A stretch of DNA of 64,000 bases from Candidatus Binatia bacterium (GTDB lineage: Bacteria > Desulfobacterota > Binatia > Bin18), in contig JAJDTY010000085.1 in NCBI GenBank assembly GCA_022826945.1, positions 1-64,000 on the forward strand, given 5' to 3'. A model generated the notes under the pieces. That model made no database searches, had not been told where the DNA came from, and saw nothing but the letters and a program-made list of their open reading frames with translations. This document shows, in pieces, positions 26,128 through 35,599 of the stretch (positions are counted from its first letter, which is position 1; each line of letters begins with the position of its first letter). The translations under genes and the position numbers were made by a program.

Positions 26128-27489
26128 ATGATGCACAGAAAGCGGCGGCGAATCCTGGTTGGATTGGTTGCTGGTGGTATTGGGCTCAGCGTAGTGCTGT
26201 TTGGGGGATATGGGCTCAATCTTGTTTCAGCCGTTGACCGCAGCACCTATGAAGACCTTGAGGCGTTTACCAACGTCTTGGCGATTGTTCGCAAGAACTA
26301 TGTTGAGGAAACAGAGACCCAAGCCCTTATTGAGGGGGCAATTAATGGCATGCTCGGTGCGTTGGACCCGCACAGTGCCTATTTGACACCCGATTCCTAT
26401 AAAGAACTCCAGGTCGATACAGAGGGCAGTTTCGGTGGCCTGGGCATTGAGATCACCATTCGAGATGGCATTCTTACGGTTGTTTCGCCCATTGAGGATA
26501 CGCCCGCCTACCGCGCCGGAGTCCAGGCCGGGGACCAGATCATCAAGATCAACGATGAGCTGACAAAAGACATGTCGCTCATCCAGGCGGTGAAAAAGAT
26601 GCGGGGCAAGCAGGGAACCGAGATTACGATCTCGGTCCGCCGTGAAGGGGTGCCCCGGCTGATTGATGTGCCCCTTGTTCGTGAAGTGATTCAGATTCGT
26701 AGCGTGAAATCAAAAACCCTGGAAGACGGTTATGCCTATATCCGGGTCACTCAGTTTCAAGATCGAACCAGCCATGATCTGGACGCCGCACTGCAAAAAC
26801 TCGGCCAGGAAAACGGTCAACTCCAGGGCATGGTATTGGACCTGCGCAATAATCCCGGCGGGCTACTCAGCCAGGCGGTCAAAGTCTCCGACCTCTTTTT
26901 AAATTCCGGCATGATCGTGTATACCGAAGGCCGGCTCGAAAGCCAGCAGCAAAAGTATTTCGCCCATCCCGGAGGATATACCGACATCCCGATGGTTGTC
27001 CTGGTCAATGGCGGTAGTGCCAGCGCCTCCGAGATCGTTGCCGGTGCGGTACAGGATCATGGCCGAGCAGTGGTGCTGGGAACCAAGACCTTTGGCAAGG
27101 GCTCGGTGCAGACGATTTTACCGGTCGATGGGGGGGCGGCTCTGCGTCTGACCACCGCCATGTATTTCACACCCAATGGACGGTCGATCCAGGTGACGGG
27201 CATTGCCCCTGATATTGAACTGGAAAACCTGCCCGAAGCCTATGTCGCAGCCCGGCGACGCCACGGGGTGCGTGAGGAGAATCTCAGCGGACATTTTGGC
27301 AATATCAGCAGTACTCCGAGCGAGATATCGGATGACAGCCCTGACGATGCTGAGGCAGCGCCCCAGGCCCTGCCCGAGATTGATATTAAGGAAGGGGAGC
27401 TGGGCCAAGACCCGCAGCTTGACCGGGCGCTTGAATTGCTCAAGTCGTGGAAGGTCTTTCAGACAACGGTGGCTGAGGCAAAAGGCTAG
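26128..27489 (+). CDS. S41-family carboxy-terminal processing peptidase
   Basis: The 453-residue protein has an N-terminal signal/anchor (residues about 8-32), a PDZ domain (about 95-175: GLGIEITIRDGILTVV, AGVQAGDQIIKIND) and the S41 catalytic core. The core has the nucleophile Ser in VNGGSASASEIVAGAVQD and the general-base Lys in TKTFGKGSVQT. The C-terminal tail is acidic. It cleaves exposed C-termini in the periplasm (CtpA/Prc type). GGGAAGAGA precedes the ATG. It leads into xseA after a 22-base gap. Confidence 0.93.
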   Translation: MMHRKRRRILVGLVAGGIGLSVVLFGGYGLNLVSAVDRSTYEDLEAFTNVLAIVRKNYVEETETQALIEGAINGMLGALDPHSAYLTPDSYKELQVDTEGSFGGLGIEITIRDGILTVVSPIEDTPAYRAGVQAGDQIIKINDELTKDMSLIQAVKKMRGKQGTEITISVRREGVPRLIDVPLVREVIQIRSVKSKTLEDGYAYIRVTQFQDRTSHDLDAALQKLGQENGQLQGMVLDLRNNPGGLLSQAVKVSDLFLNSGMIVYTEGRLESQQQKYFAHPGGYTDIPMVVLVNGGSASASEIVAGAVQDHGRAVVLGTKTFGKGSVQTILPVDGGAALRLTTAMYFTPNGRSIQVTGIAPDIELENLPEAYVAARRRHGVREENLSGHFGNISSTPSEISDDSPDDAEAAPQALPEIDIKEGELGQDPQLDRALELLKSWKVFQTTVAEAKG

Positions 27490-27511
27490 TATGGGTGCTT
27501 GAGCGGCTCCT

Positions 27512-28729
27512 ATGACGACTTCTGCCTTTGCATCCGGCTCCTCTCGTGCGCTGTCCGTCACCGACCTGGCAAGCCTGATCCAAGGTCAGCTTGAGGCTGA
27601 TTTTGATGACATCTGGGTTGTCGGCGAACTCTCCGGCCTGCGCACCCCCGCCTCCGGACATATCTATTTCACCCTTAAGGATGACACCAGCCAGTTGCGT
27701 GGCGTGATGTTTCGCGGCTATGCCCGATTGCTCCGCTTTCGGCCCGAGGACGGCCTGGAGGTTCTGATCAAGGGCCGGGTCAGTCTGTATTCCGCCCGGG
27801 GTGATTTGCAGGTCTATGCAGCCAGTATGGAGCCGCGCGGGCTGGGTGGGCAACAATTGGCCTTGGAGCAACTCAAAGCCAAACTCGCCGCCGAGGGTCT
27901 CTTCGCCCCGGAACGCAAACGCCCCCTACCGTTCTTCCCGCGTCGGGTCGGTGTCGTCACCGCCCTCGGAGGAGCGGCTATTCAGGATATTCTGACCATT
28001 CTGCACGGTCGTTGTCCGTATACGCAGGTCATCGTTCGACCCACCAAAGTGCAAGGTGCCGGAGCCGGTGTTGAAATTGCCGCGAGTATCAATGACCTGA
28101 ACGAACACGGGCAGGTCGAGGTGATTATTGTCGGGCGCGGTGGGGGCTCGCGTGAGGATTTATACGCCTTTAATGAAGAGGTGGTGGCCCGCGCAATCGC
28201 CGACTCTGAGTTGCCTGTTATCGCCGCCGTCGGCCATGAGATTGACCTGAGCATCGCTGACTTAGTGGCGGATTCTCGCGCCCCAACGCCGACTGCCGCG
28301 GCAGAAATGGTCGTGCCGGTATGGGCTGACCTGTATGACCGGGTAGCGGGTACTGCCCGGGTGTTGACCACCGTTATGGAGCGGACAGTGACCGACAGGC
28401 GGCGTCAGGCCATACGGCTGGAAGAACGTATACGTAAGCCGCAGCACCAAGTTGACGCGCTGCGCGAGCGAACGCAGACGGCGCTGTCCCGCCTCCGCTC
28501 GGCGTTTGAGCGCAAGAACGAGGGTGTCCGCGCCCGATTTGAAGACCTCGCCGCGACCCTCAACAGTCTGAGTCCTCTTGCCGTTTTGGGTCGGGGGTAT
28601 AGTCTCACGCGGACCATACCCAGGAATGCCGTGGTGCGGGATGCTGCCACGCTCCGTCCCGGAGAGCGCGTGCGTTTGACTTTTGCTCGGGGAGAGGCGC
28701 GGGCTCGCGTTGAAGAGGTAACCCCATAG
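27512..28729 (+). CDS. xseA: Exodeoxyribonuclease VII large subunit
   Basis: The 405-residue protein has the N-terminal OB-fold domain (VVGELSGLRTPASGHIYFTLKDD) and the catalytic core (GVVTALGGAAIQDI, VEVIIVGRGGGSREDLYAF, AAVGHEID). A long coiled-coil region follows (about 270-340). It degrades single-stranded DNA with the small subunit. xseB begins immediately after its stop, so subunits are made together. Confidence 0.95.
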   Translation: MTTSAFASGSSRALSVTDLASLIQGQLEADFDDIWVVGELSGLRTPASGHIYFTLKDDTSQLRGVMFRGYARLLRFRPEDGLEVLIKGRVSLYSARGDLQVYAASMEPRGLGGQQLALEQLKAKLAAEGLFAPERKRPLPFFPRRVGVVTALGGAAIQDILTILHGRCPYTQVIVRPTKVQGAGAGVEIAASINDLNEHGQVEVIIVGRGGGSREDLYAFNEEVVARAIADSELPVIAAVGHEIDLSIADLVADSRAPTPTAAAEMVVPVWADLYDRVAGTARVLTTVMERTVTDRRRQAIRLEERIRKPQHQVDALRERTQTALSRLRSAFERKNEGVRARFEDLAATLNSLSPLAVLGRGYSLTRTIPRNAVVRDAATLRPGERVRLTFARGEARARVEEVTP

Positions 28730-28978
28730 ATGGACACTGCCACGGATAAAAAATTCGAAGACGCCTTGCAGGACTTGGAAGGCATTGTTGAGAAACTCGA
28801 CGCCGGAACCCTGTCGCTCGAAGAATCCCTCCAGGCATTTGAAGAAGGGGTGGCCCTGGTCCGTTTTCTGGAAGAGAAGCTGACCGAGGTGGAAAAACGG
28901 GTCGAGGTCTTAACGCGGGATAATAGCGGTCTCTTTCAGACTCAAAGCTTAGAGACCGACGAAGAAGGAGAGACGTGA
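28730..28978 (+). CDS. xseB: Exodeoxyribonuclease VII small subunit
   Basis: The 82-residue helical protein has KFEDALQDLEGIVEKLDAG and LSLEESLQAFEEGVALV, the family signature. It assembles with XseA on its coiled coils. The ATG directly follows the xseA stop. It overlaps the ispA GTG start by 4 bases. Confidence 0.95.
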   Translation: MDTATDKKFEDALQDLEGIVEKLDAGTLSLEESLQAFEEGVALVRFLEEKLTEVEKRVEVLTRDNSGLFQTQSLETDEEGET

Positions 28979-29877
28979 AACTCGAACAGTATTTAGAACG
29001 GCGCTGTGCGCTGGTTGATCGGACGCTCAAGCTGCTGCTGGCCGCCCATGAGGCTCCGCCCAAGAACTTGGGCAAGGCCATGCACTACAGCCTGTTTTCC
29101 GGGGGGAAACGGATTCGGCCCATTCTGGCCCTTGCCAGCGGGGAGGCCGTCGGCGCCCGGCCGCAGCCCATCCTGCCCTTTGCCTGCGCGCTGGAAATGA
29201 TCCACTCGTACTCGTTGGTGCACGACGATCTCCCCGCTATGGACGATGACGACCTGCGACGCGGGAAACCAACCAATCATGTCATGTTTGGTGAAGCCAT
29301 GGCCATTTTGGCCGGTGATGGGTTGCTGACCGAAGCCTTTCGGATTATGGCCCAAGCCGCGCTCAAACGCGGGCAGGACCGCACCGCCGCCCTCCAGGCC
29401 ATATGGGAGGTGGCGGCCGGGGCTGGTATGGCCGGTATGGTTGGCGGACAGGTGGCGGACATTGAAGCCGAACACCAAAAGCCGACCCGCAAACGGGTTG
29501 AATATATTCATACTCGCAAGACCGGGGCCTTGCTGCGAGCATCGGTCCGCGTGGGCGCGCGGGTCGGTGGGGCGAGCCCGAAACAATACGCCCGCCTCGA
29601 CCGGTACGGGACAGCCGTTGGGCTGGCTTTTCAGGTGACGGACGACATTCTGGATATTGAGGGTGGCACGGCAAAAACGGGCAAACGAGTTGGCCGCGAT
29701 GCGGAGCTCAACAAAGCTACCTATCCGGCTGCCCTGGGGATGAAAAAAACCAAGCAGTACGCGCGGGCATTGCTTGATGAGGCTCTCTCCGCCCTCCAAT
29801 CATTTAGCCCCAAAGCTGAACCGCTGCGTCAGATCGCCCGTTTTGTGGTCGAACGGGCGGTTCCGTCTGAAACGTGA
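28975..29877 (+). CDS. ispA: Farnesyl/geranylgeranyl diphosphate synthase
   Basis: The 300-residue trans-prenyltransferase has the first Asp-rich motif as HDDLPAMDDDDLRRG and the second as TDDILDIEG, plus GGKRIRPILAL. It condenses isopentenyl diphosphate with allylic diphosphates in the cytosol. The start is GTG in a GTGA overlap with xseB, and its own end overlaps tlyA. No dxs gene lies between ispA and tlyA here. Confidence 0.93.
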   Translation: MKLEQYLERRCALVDRTLKLLLAAHEAPPKNLGKAMHYSLFSGGKRIRPILALASGEAVGARPQPILPFACALEMIHSYSLVHDDLPAMDDDDLRRGKPTNHVMFGEAMAILAGDGLLTEAFRIMAQAALKRGQDRTAALQAIWEVAAGAGMAGMVGGQVADIEAEHQKPTRKRVEYIHTRKTGALLRASVRVGARVGGASPKQYARLDRYGTAVGLAFQVTDDILDIEGGTAKTGKRVGRDAELNKATYPAALGMKKTKQYARALLDEALSALQSFSPKAEPLRQIARFVVERAVPSET

Positions 29878-30614
29878 GCCAACGCAAGCGTCTTGATCTG
29901 CTGCTGGTTGAACGGGGTCTGGTTTCCAGCCGAGAACAGGCCCGGCGGCTGATCATGGCCGGTGCCGTGGTGGCCGGTGAGCAGCGGGCGGATAAACCCG
30001 GTACCCTGGTTGATTCGGCGACCGCGGTGCGGCTCAAGGCCGACGCGCGGTCGCCCTACGTTAGCCGCGGTGGCCACAAACTGGCGGGCGGGCTGAAGGC
30101 TTTTGGCTTGGACGTGACCGGGGTCACCGCCCTGGATGTCGGGGCTTCAACCGGCGGGTTTACGGACTGTCTGTTGCAGCACGGCGCAGCCAAGGTCTTT
30201 GCTGTTGATGTCGGCTACGGACAACTGGCTTGGTCTCTCCGCCAAGACCCGCGCGTTGTGAATCTGGAACGCCGGAATATCCGCAGCCTTGCCCCTGACG
30301 AATTGATCCCGACTCCGAGCTTGGCTGTGATTGACGCCTCGTTTATTTCGCTCACTTTGGTTATTCCCCCCGTCATCAGTCTGATTGTAGCCAGGGGAGA
30401 GATCGTTGCCCTGGTCAAGCCTCAGTTCGAGGTGGGAAAAGGGCGGGTAGGGAAGGGCGGTGTGGTCCGCGACCCGGCCCTCCACACGGAAGTGCTGGCG
30501 GATTTGCAGGCTCACGCGGACGGTTGGCAGCTTGAAGTCAAAGGGGTGACGGAATCGCCCCTGCGAGGGCCAAAAGGCAACAAGGAATTCTTCCTGTATG
30601 TACAGAAGCGCTGA
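29874..30614 (+). CDS. tlyA: TlyA-family rRNA 2'-O-methyltransferase
   Basis: The 246-residue protein has an N-terminal S4 RNA-binding domain (KRLDLLLVERGLVSSREQA) and an FtsJ-type methyltransferase domain with SAM motif ALDVGASTGGFTDCLLQ and conserved lysines (VKPQFEVGKG). TlyA methylates cytidines in 16S/23S rRNA and affects capreomycin sensitivity in mycobacteria. The GTG start overlaps the ispA stop. Confidence 0.93.
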   Translation: MSQRKRLDLLLVERGLVSSREQARRLIMAGAVVAGEQRADKPGTLVDSATAVRLKADARSPYVSRGGHKLAGGLKAFGLDVTGVTALDVGASTGGFTDCLLQHGAAKVFAVDVGYGQLAWSLRQDPRVVNLERRNIRSLAPDELIPTPSLAVIDASFISLTLVIPPVISLIVARGEIVALVKPQFEVGKGRVGKGGVVRDPALHTEVLADLQAHADGWQLEVKGVTESPLRGPKGNKEFFLYVQKR

Positions 30615-30704
30615 TTCTCCATGCCCTCTTGGGAGAGGAATAGGGGAATCGGACTGAGCCGGTGCCGAGCGAAGTCACGGGGCCAATTCGAGGAGGAAGT
30701 TCGT

Positions 30705-31361
30705 ATGTCACTCAGCCAAACATTACACGCTGCCACGCCTACCTGGCACAAGACGCTCACGCACCCCTTTGTGGTGGGTCTTGGAGACGGCAGCCTGCCT
30801 TTGGAAAAATTCCAGTTTTATATGTGTCAGGACTATATATTCCTGATTGAGTACAGCCGCGTCCTGGCCTTGGCGACGGCAAAAGCTCCCGACCTGGACA
30901 CCATGGGGCGCTTTGCCCAACTCCTTGATGCGACCCTCAATCAGGAAATGGCGCTTCACCGTGCGTTTGCCGTGGAGTGTGGCATCAGTGCGGAGACGCT
31001 GGAGGCAACCCAGGCTGCACCAACCACACAGGCATATACGAATCATTTAGTACGAGTGGCGGCGCTCGGAGACCTAGCTGCCATTGTCAGCGCGGTCCTG
31101 CCCTGCCAGTGGGGCTATAGTGAAATCGGCCAGGCTCTGGTCCGACAGGGCAAGCCGAGCACTCCGGCCTTTTACGGCAAATGGATTGACATGTACGCCG
31201 ACCCGGAGTTTGCCGCACTTTCGACCTGGCTCCGGGACGTGCTCGACCGCCTGGCCCCCACTGCGGACGAAAAACAGCTCACGCAGATTTTCCAATCCAG
31301 CGCCCGCTATGAATATCTCTTCTGGGAAATGGCCTACCAAATGCAGGACTGGCCGGCATAA
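30705..31361 (+). CDS. tenA: TenA-family thiaminase II / aminopyrimidine aminohydrolase
   Basis: The protein is 218 residues from the ATG at 30705 (GAGGAGGAAG upstream), the usual size. The all-helical fold has the nucleophilic cysteine in VLPCQWGYSEIG, plus FQFYMCQDYIFL and YEYLFWEMAY. It salvages degraded thiamine to the HMP moiety. thiE is present at 55.2 kb, so part of the pathway is encoded nearby. No TPP riboswitch was seen in the 90-base gap upstream. Confidence 0.92.
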   Translation: MSLSQTLHAATPTWHKTLTHPFVVGLGDGSLPLEKFQFYMCQDYIFLIEYSRVLALATAKAPDLDTMGRFAQLLDATLNQEMALHRAFAVECGISAETLEATQAAPTTQAYTNHLVRVAALGDLAAIVSAVLPCQWGYSEIGQALVRQGKPSTPAFYGKWIDMYADPEFAALSTWLRDVLDRLAPTADEKQLTQIFQSSARYEYLFWEMAYQMQDWPA

Positions 31362-31390
31362 GCGGAGAGACTGCCGGACGGGGTAATCCC

Positions 31391-31419
31391 TTGACAGTCA
31401 AGAGGAACGGAGGTACACA
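31391..31419 (+). promoter_or_regulatory. Probable promoter of the pyr operon
   Basis: A perfect -35 hexamer TTGACA (31391-31396) and a weak -10 TACACA (31414-31419, 3 of 6 matches) are 17 bases apart. They sit just upstream of the PyrR-binding hairpin. Transcription from here would include the full attenuator. Confidence 0.5.
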
Positions 31420-31426
31420 AAGGACA

Positions 31427-31457
31427 CCTTTAATTTAGCCCTGAGAGGCTAGGAAGG
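31427..31457 (+). promoter_or_regulatory. PyrR-binding RNA hairpin (anti-antiterminator)
   Basis: The RNA has lower stem CCUU/AAGG (31427-31430 with 31454-31457), an internal loop, upper stem UAGCC/GGCUA (31436-31440 with 31447-31451) and a hexaloop CUGAGA. The conserved CCUGAGAGGCU matches the known PyrR-binding consensus. GAGGCT (31445-31450) is complementary to AGCCTC in the 5' arm of the downstream terminator (31508-31513), so the two hairpins can exclude one another via an antiterminator. Uridine-nucleotide-bound PyrR would favour termination. Confidence 0.88.
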
Positions 31458-31463
31458 GCGGCC

Positions 31464-31508
31464 ATGAAAATTTTCATCTTCCTCACTGCATTGACGAAAG
31501 TAGAATAA
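31464..31508 (+). CDS. Possible 14-residue leader peptide within the pyr attenuator
   Basis: The ATG at 31464 follows GGAAGGGCGG by a good ribosome-site distance and encodes MKIFIFLTALTKVE. Its TAA overlaps the first base of the terminator stem. It may be an accidental ORF inside the structured leader, or a translated leader giving pyrBI-like coupling of ribosome position and terminator folding. There is no independent evidence of translation. Confidence 0.35.
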   Translation: MKIFIFLTALTKVE

Positions 31509-31540
31509 GCCTCCTTGGATTTCCAAGGGGGCTTTTTTTT
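31508..31540 (+). terminator. Attenuator terminator upstream of pyrR
   Basis: The 11-bp stem AGCCTCCTTGG/CCAAGGGGGCT (one T-G pair) has an ATTT loop and is followed by a run of T residues. It ends 6 bases before the pyrR ATG, so read-through is needed for operon expression. Confidence 0.92.
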
Positions 31541-31542
31541 GA

Positions 31543-32082
<540 letters not shown>

Positions 32083-32091
32083 GAGGTCGCC

Positions 32092-33135
32092 ATGACGTTC
32101 AGCCAGCGCCATTTCCTCGGTATCGAAGGCTTGTCTCGGGACGAATTGTTGTTTGTGCTCAACACGGCTGAATCCTTTCGGGAGATTTCTGAGCGGGAAG
32201 TGAAAAAGGTTCCGACGCTGCGGGGGAAAACTATTATCAACTTGTTCTACGAGTCCAGCACACGGACGCGCTCCTCCTTTGAGATTGCGGCCAAACGCCT
32301 GTCCGCCGATGCGATCAATATCTCCGCCTCCACGAGCAGTGTGAACAAAGGCGAAACCCTGATGGATACGGCCCGCAACCTGTGTGCCATGCGTCCGGCC
32401 GCCCTGGTGCTGCGTCACCCGGCGTCCGGCGCGCCCCACCTGCTGGCCCGGTTGAATCAATGTCCGGTGATCAACGCCGGTGACGGTACCCACGAGCATC
32501 CGACCCAGGCACTCCTGGACGTCATGACCATCCGTGAACATCTCGGTGACGTTGAGGGGAAAACCATTGCCATTGTAGGGGACATCCTCCATAGCCGGGT
32601 CGCGCGGTCCAATATCCTGGCCCTGACAACCCTGGGTGCTCAGGTCCGGCTGATCGGTCCGCCAACCCTGCTGCCACTGGAATTCAGCCGCTGGGGTGTG
32701 GAACGGCATACGGAGTTGCGAACCGGCTTGGCCGGTGTTGACGCGATTATGATGCTGCGCTTGCAGCGCGAGCGACAAACGCGGAATTTTTTCCCCAGCC
32801 TGGACGAATACGCCCGCCGCTTCTGCCTGACTGTTGAAGCGCTCAGAGCAGCCAAGCCGAACGTCATCATTTTACACCCCGGTCCGATGAATCGTGGTGT
32901 TGAGATCGACTCGCGGGTTGCGGACGGTCCGTACTCGGTGATTCTCGAACAAGTGACAAACGGCGTTGCAGTTCGCATGGCCGTCCTCTACCTGCTCACA
33001 ACGCGGGAGCGGCTGGCGACCCGGGACCAGTCGGTGGCCAATGGGCAGACGGTCGGGCAGGAGGGTCCTGACGTGCAGGCAGAACCCAGTGCGTGGGATG
33101 AACACACTTTACCCGAACGGGCGGTGGGGCAATAA
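32092..33135 (+). CDS. pyrB: Aspartate carbamoyltransferase catalytic subunit
   Basis: The 347-residue protein has the carbamoyl-phosphate motif [16 protein letters not shown], the aspartate-loop region and [13 protein letters not shown]. The C-terminus has a polar 35-residue tail beyond the usual end. It makes N-carbamoyl-aspartate. No regulatory pyrI gene is in the operon, so regulation is probably transcriptional. AGGAGG precedes the ATG. Confidence 0.96.
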   Translation: MTFSQRHFLGIEGLSRDELLFVLNTAESFREISEREVKKVPTLRGKTIINLFYESSTRTRSSFEIAAKRLSADAINISASTSSVNKGETLMDTARNLCAMRPAALVLRHPASGAPHLLARLNQCPVINAGDGTHEHPTQALLDVMTIREHLGDVEGKTIAIVGDILHSRVARSNILALTTLGAQVRLIGPPTLLPLEFSRWGVERHTELRTGLAGVDAIMMLRLQRERQTRNFFPSLDEYARRFCLTVEALRAAKPNVIILHPGPMNRGVEIDSRVADGPYSVILEQVTNGVAVRMAVLYLLTTRERLATRDQSVANGQTVGQEGPDVQAEPSAWDEHTLPERAVGQ

Positions 33136-33138
33136 ACT

Positions 33139-34440
33139 ATGCGCATAGTTGTACAGAACGGAACGGTCGTTGATCCGGCCAACGGGCTGGAGGCGGACCT
33201 CGACCTCCTCGTCGAAGAGGGCGTGATTCGTGAGCTGGGCCAGCCCGGTAGCTTTGCCTCGGTCGAGGCGCAGCGTATTGACGCCTCCGGCTGCGTTGTC
33301 GCTCCCGGACTGATTGATATGCACGTGCATCTGCGCGAGCCGGGCTATGAATACAAAGAGACGGTTCTGACCGGTACCCAGGCCGCCGTGGCTGGCGGAT
33401 TCACCGCGATGGCCTGTATGGCTAATACCAATCCGGTCAACGATAATGGGGCGGTCACGCGCTTTATTGTGGAGCAGGCGCGCAGTGCCGGGCTGGCTCG
33501 GGTGTTCCCGATAGGGGCGCTTTCAAAGGGCCTCAACGGAGAAGAGTTGGCCGAAATCGGGGAGATGATTGAGGCCGGTGCCGTCGCCATATCAGACGAC
33601 GGCCGCCCGGTTATGGATGCCAACCTGATGCGCCGGGCCCTGGAATACTGCTCGATGTTTGACGTGCCGATCAGTGTGCACGAAGAAGACCTGCACCTCT
33701 CGTGCGGGGGCAGCATGAATGAGGGACCGACCTCGGTGAGGCTGGGTATTCGCGGCGTCCCAGGCGTCGCCGAAGAGATCATGGTCGCCCGCGATATTGC
33801 CCTGGCGCGCCTCACCCGCGGACGGGTGCATATCGCTCATATCAGTACCCGCCGCGCGGTGGATTCGGTCCGCCAGGCAAAGGCCGAGGGTTTGGCAGTC
33901 ACGGCCGAGGTTGCCCCGCATCATTTTACGCTCACTGAAGAGGCGGTTGAGGGGTATGATACCAATGCGAAAATGAGCCCGCCGCTTCGACTGGCCGACG
34001 ATGTGGCGGCCATGAAGGAAGGCCTGCGAGACGGGACCATTGACGCCATTGCAACTGATCATGCCCCCCACCACCGGGATGAGAAAGAAATCGAATTCGA
34101 CCAAGCCGCCCACGGCGTAACCGGCCTGGAGACGGCCCTGCCGTTGACGCTGCATTTAGTTCGAGACGGGGTGTTGTCCCTCTCCGAGGCCGTGCAGAAA
34201 CTGACTGTGAACCCGGCTCGTATTCTGGGGCTTCCCTACGGCACGCTTTCGGTAGGCAAGTCGGCAGACCTGACGATCTTTGATGCACAAGCGGGCTGGC
34301 GGCTGGACCCGCTCGCCTCCCGGTCGCGCAGCCAGAACACGCCTTTTGCCGGCTGGGATTTGACCGGTAAGGTGCGGCTGACCATGGTCGACGGTCGAGT
34401 CGTGTACGATGACCATGAACAGGAGGGCAAGGCAGCGTGA
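33139..34440 (+). CDS. pyrC: Dihydroorotase, PyrC type I
   Basis: The 433-residue amidohydrolase has the metal site [13 protein letters not shown] (H-x-H and catalytic Arg), the second His in [11 protein letters not shown] and the catalytic Asp in [10 protein letters not shown]. It closes carbamoyl-aspartate to dihydroorotate. It is 3 bases after pyrB and overlaps carA by 4 bases. Confidence 0.96.
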   Translation: MRIVVQNGTVVDPANGLEADLDLLVEEGVIRELGQPGSFASVEAQRIDASGCVVAPGLIDMHVHLREPGYEYKETVLTGTQAAVAGGFTAMACMANTNPVNDNGAVTRFIVEQARSAGLARVFPIGALSKGLNGEELAEIGEMIEAGAVAISDDGRPVMDANLMRRALEYCSMFDVPISVHEEDLHLSCGGSMNEGPTSVRLGIRGVPGVAEEIMVARDIALARLTRGRVHIAHISTRRAVDSVRQAKAEGLAVTAEVAPHHFTLTEEAVEGYDTNAKMSPPLRLADDVAAMKEGLRDGTIDAIATDHAPHHRDEKEIEFDQAAHGVTGLETALPLTLHLVRDGVLSLSEAVQKLTVNPARILGLPYGTLSVGKSADLTIFDAQAGWRLDPLASRSRSQNTPFAGWDLTGKVRLTMVDGRVVYDDHEQEGKAA

Positions 34441-35576
34441 AGCCTACCGCGCTTTTAGCCCTTGCCGATGGGACGGTCTTTGAGGGGAGTGCTTTTGGCG
34501 CTCAGGGAGAAGCGGTCGGCGAGATCGTCTTCAACACCTCGCTGACCGGTTATCAGGAGATTCTCACCGATCCCTCCTATAAGGGCCAGATCGTCACCAT
34601 GACCTATCCCGAGATCGGCAATGTCGGGGTCAATACCGAAGATGTTGAATCCCGCCAACCCTTTGTGGAAGGCTTTGTGGTCAAGGAATACTGGGAGCGG
34701 CCCAGTAACTGGCGAGCCCAAAAGAGCCTAGCCGCTTATATGCGCGAGCATGGCATCGTGGGTATTCAGGGCATTGATACCAGGGCGCTCGTCCGTCGCA
34801 TTCGCGATGGTGGCGCCCAACAGGGTGTGATCTCGACCCGTGACCTCGATGCCAAGCGTCTGGTGGAAAAAGCGCAAGCCGCCCCAGGCTTGGTCGGGCG
34901 TGATCTGGTGAGAGAGGTCACCTGTCGCGAGCCGTACGACTGGTCCCAGGGCTACTGGGAGTTGGAGAGCGGCTATCGCCAGCAGGGGGCGGGACATGCG
35001 CCCGAGCCGCGCTTCTCTGTGGTCGCCTACGATTTTGGCGTGAAGTTCAACATCCTGCGCCATCTGGTTGAGGCGGGCTGTCGGGTACGGGTTGTGCCGG
35101 CTCACACGCCCGAGGCAGAAGTCCTGCGCCTCAAGCCGGATGGCGTTTTTTTGTCGAATGGTCCGGGCGACCCGGATGCGGTGCCCTATGCCAAGGAGAA
35201 TATTGCCGCCCTGGTGGGAAAAGTTCCCCTGTTCGGTATCTGTCTCGGACACCAGATTCTGGGTCTGGCGTTGGGTGGACAGACCTATAAGCTCAAATTC
35301 GGCCATCACGGGGGCAACCAGCCGGTGATGGACCTCGCAACCCGGAAGGTTGAGATTACGGCGCAGAATCATGGCTTTTGTGTGGACATCGATTCGCTGC
35401 AAGAGCGGGCGGAAGTCACCCATCTCAACCTGAACGACCGGACGGTGGAAGGCCTGCGGCATACGCGGGAGCCGCTCTTTTCCGTGCAATACCACCCAGA
35501 GTCTTCTCCGGGCCCCCATGATGCAGATTACTTGTTCCGGCGCTTCACCGCGCTGATGGAGCAGTGTCGAGGCTGA
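34437..35576 (+). CDS. carA: Carbamoyl-phosphate synthase small (glutaminase) subunit
   Basis: The 379-residue protein has a CPSase small-chain domain ([13 protein letters not shown] at the start) and a class I glutaminase. The nucleophile Cys is in [16 protein letters not shown], and His/Glu are in [14 protein letters not shown]. It delivers ammonia to CarB. The start is GTG, overlapping pyrC; carB begins 24 bases after its stop. Confidence 0.96.
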   Translation: MKPTALLALADGTVFEGSAFGAQGEAVGEIVFNTSLTGYQEILTDPSYKGQIVTMTYPEIGNVGVNTEDVESRQPFVEGFVVKEYWERPSNWRAQKSLAAYMREHGIVGIQGIDTRALVRRIRDGGAQQGVISTRDLDAKRLVEKAQAAPGLVGRDLVREVTCREPYDWSQGYWELESGYRQQGAGHAPEPRFSVVAYDFGVKFNILRHLVEAGCRVRVVPAHTPEAEVLRLKPDGVFLSNGPGDPDAVPYAKENIAALVGKVPLFGICLGHQILGLALGGQTYKLKFGHHGGNQPVMDLATRKVEITAQNHGFCVDIDSLQERAEVTHLNLNDRTVEGLRHTREPLFSVQYHPESSPGPHDADYLFRRFTALMEQCRG

Positions 35577-35599
35577 TTCCCGAGCAGCAGATACAAGCC

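Noticed and set aside
30615..30704. TPP riboswitch before tenA
   Set aside because: The leader has a CTGAG-like string but lacks the conserved P2/P4 core motifs of a TPP riboswitch, and the 90-base gap is tight.
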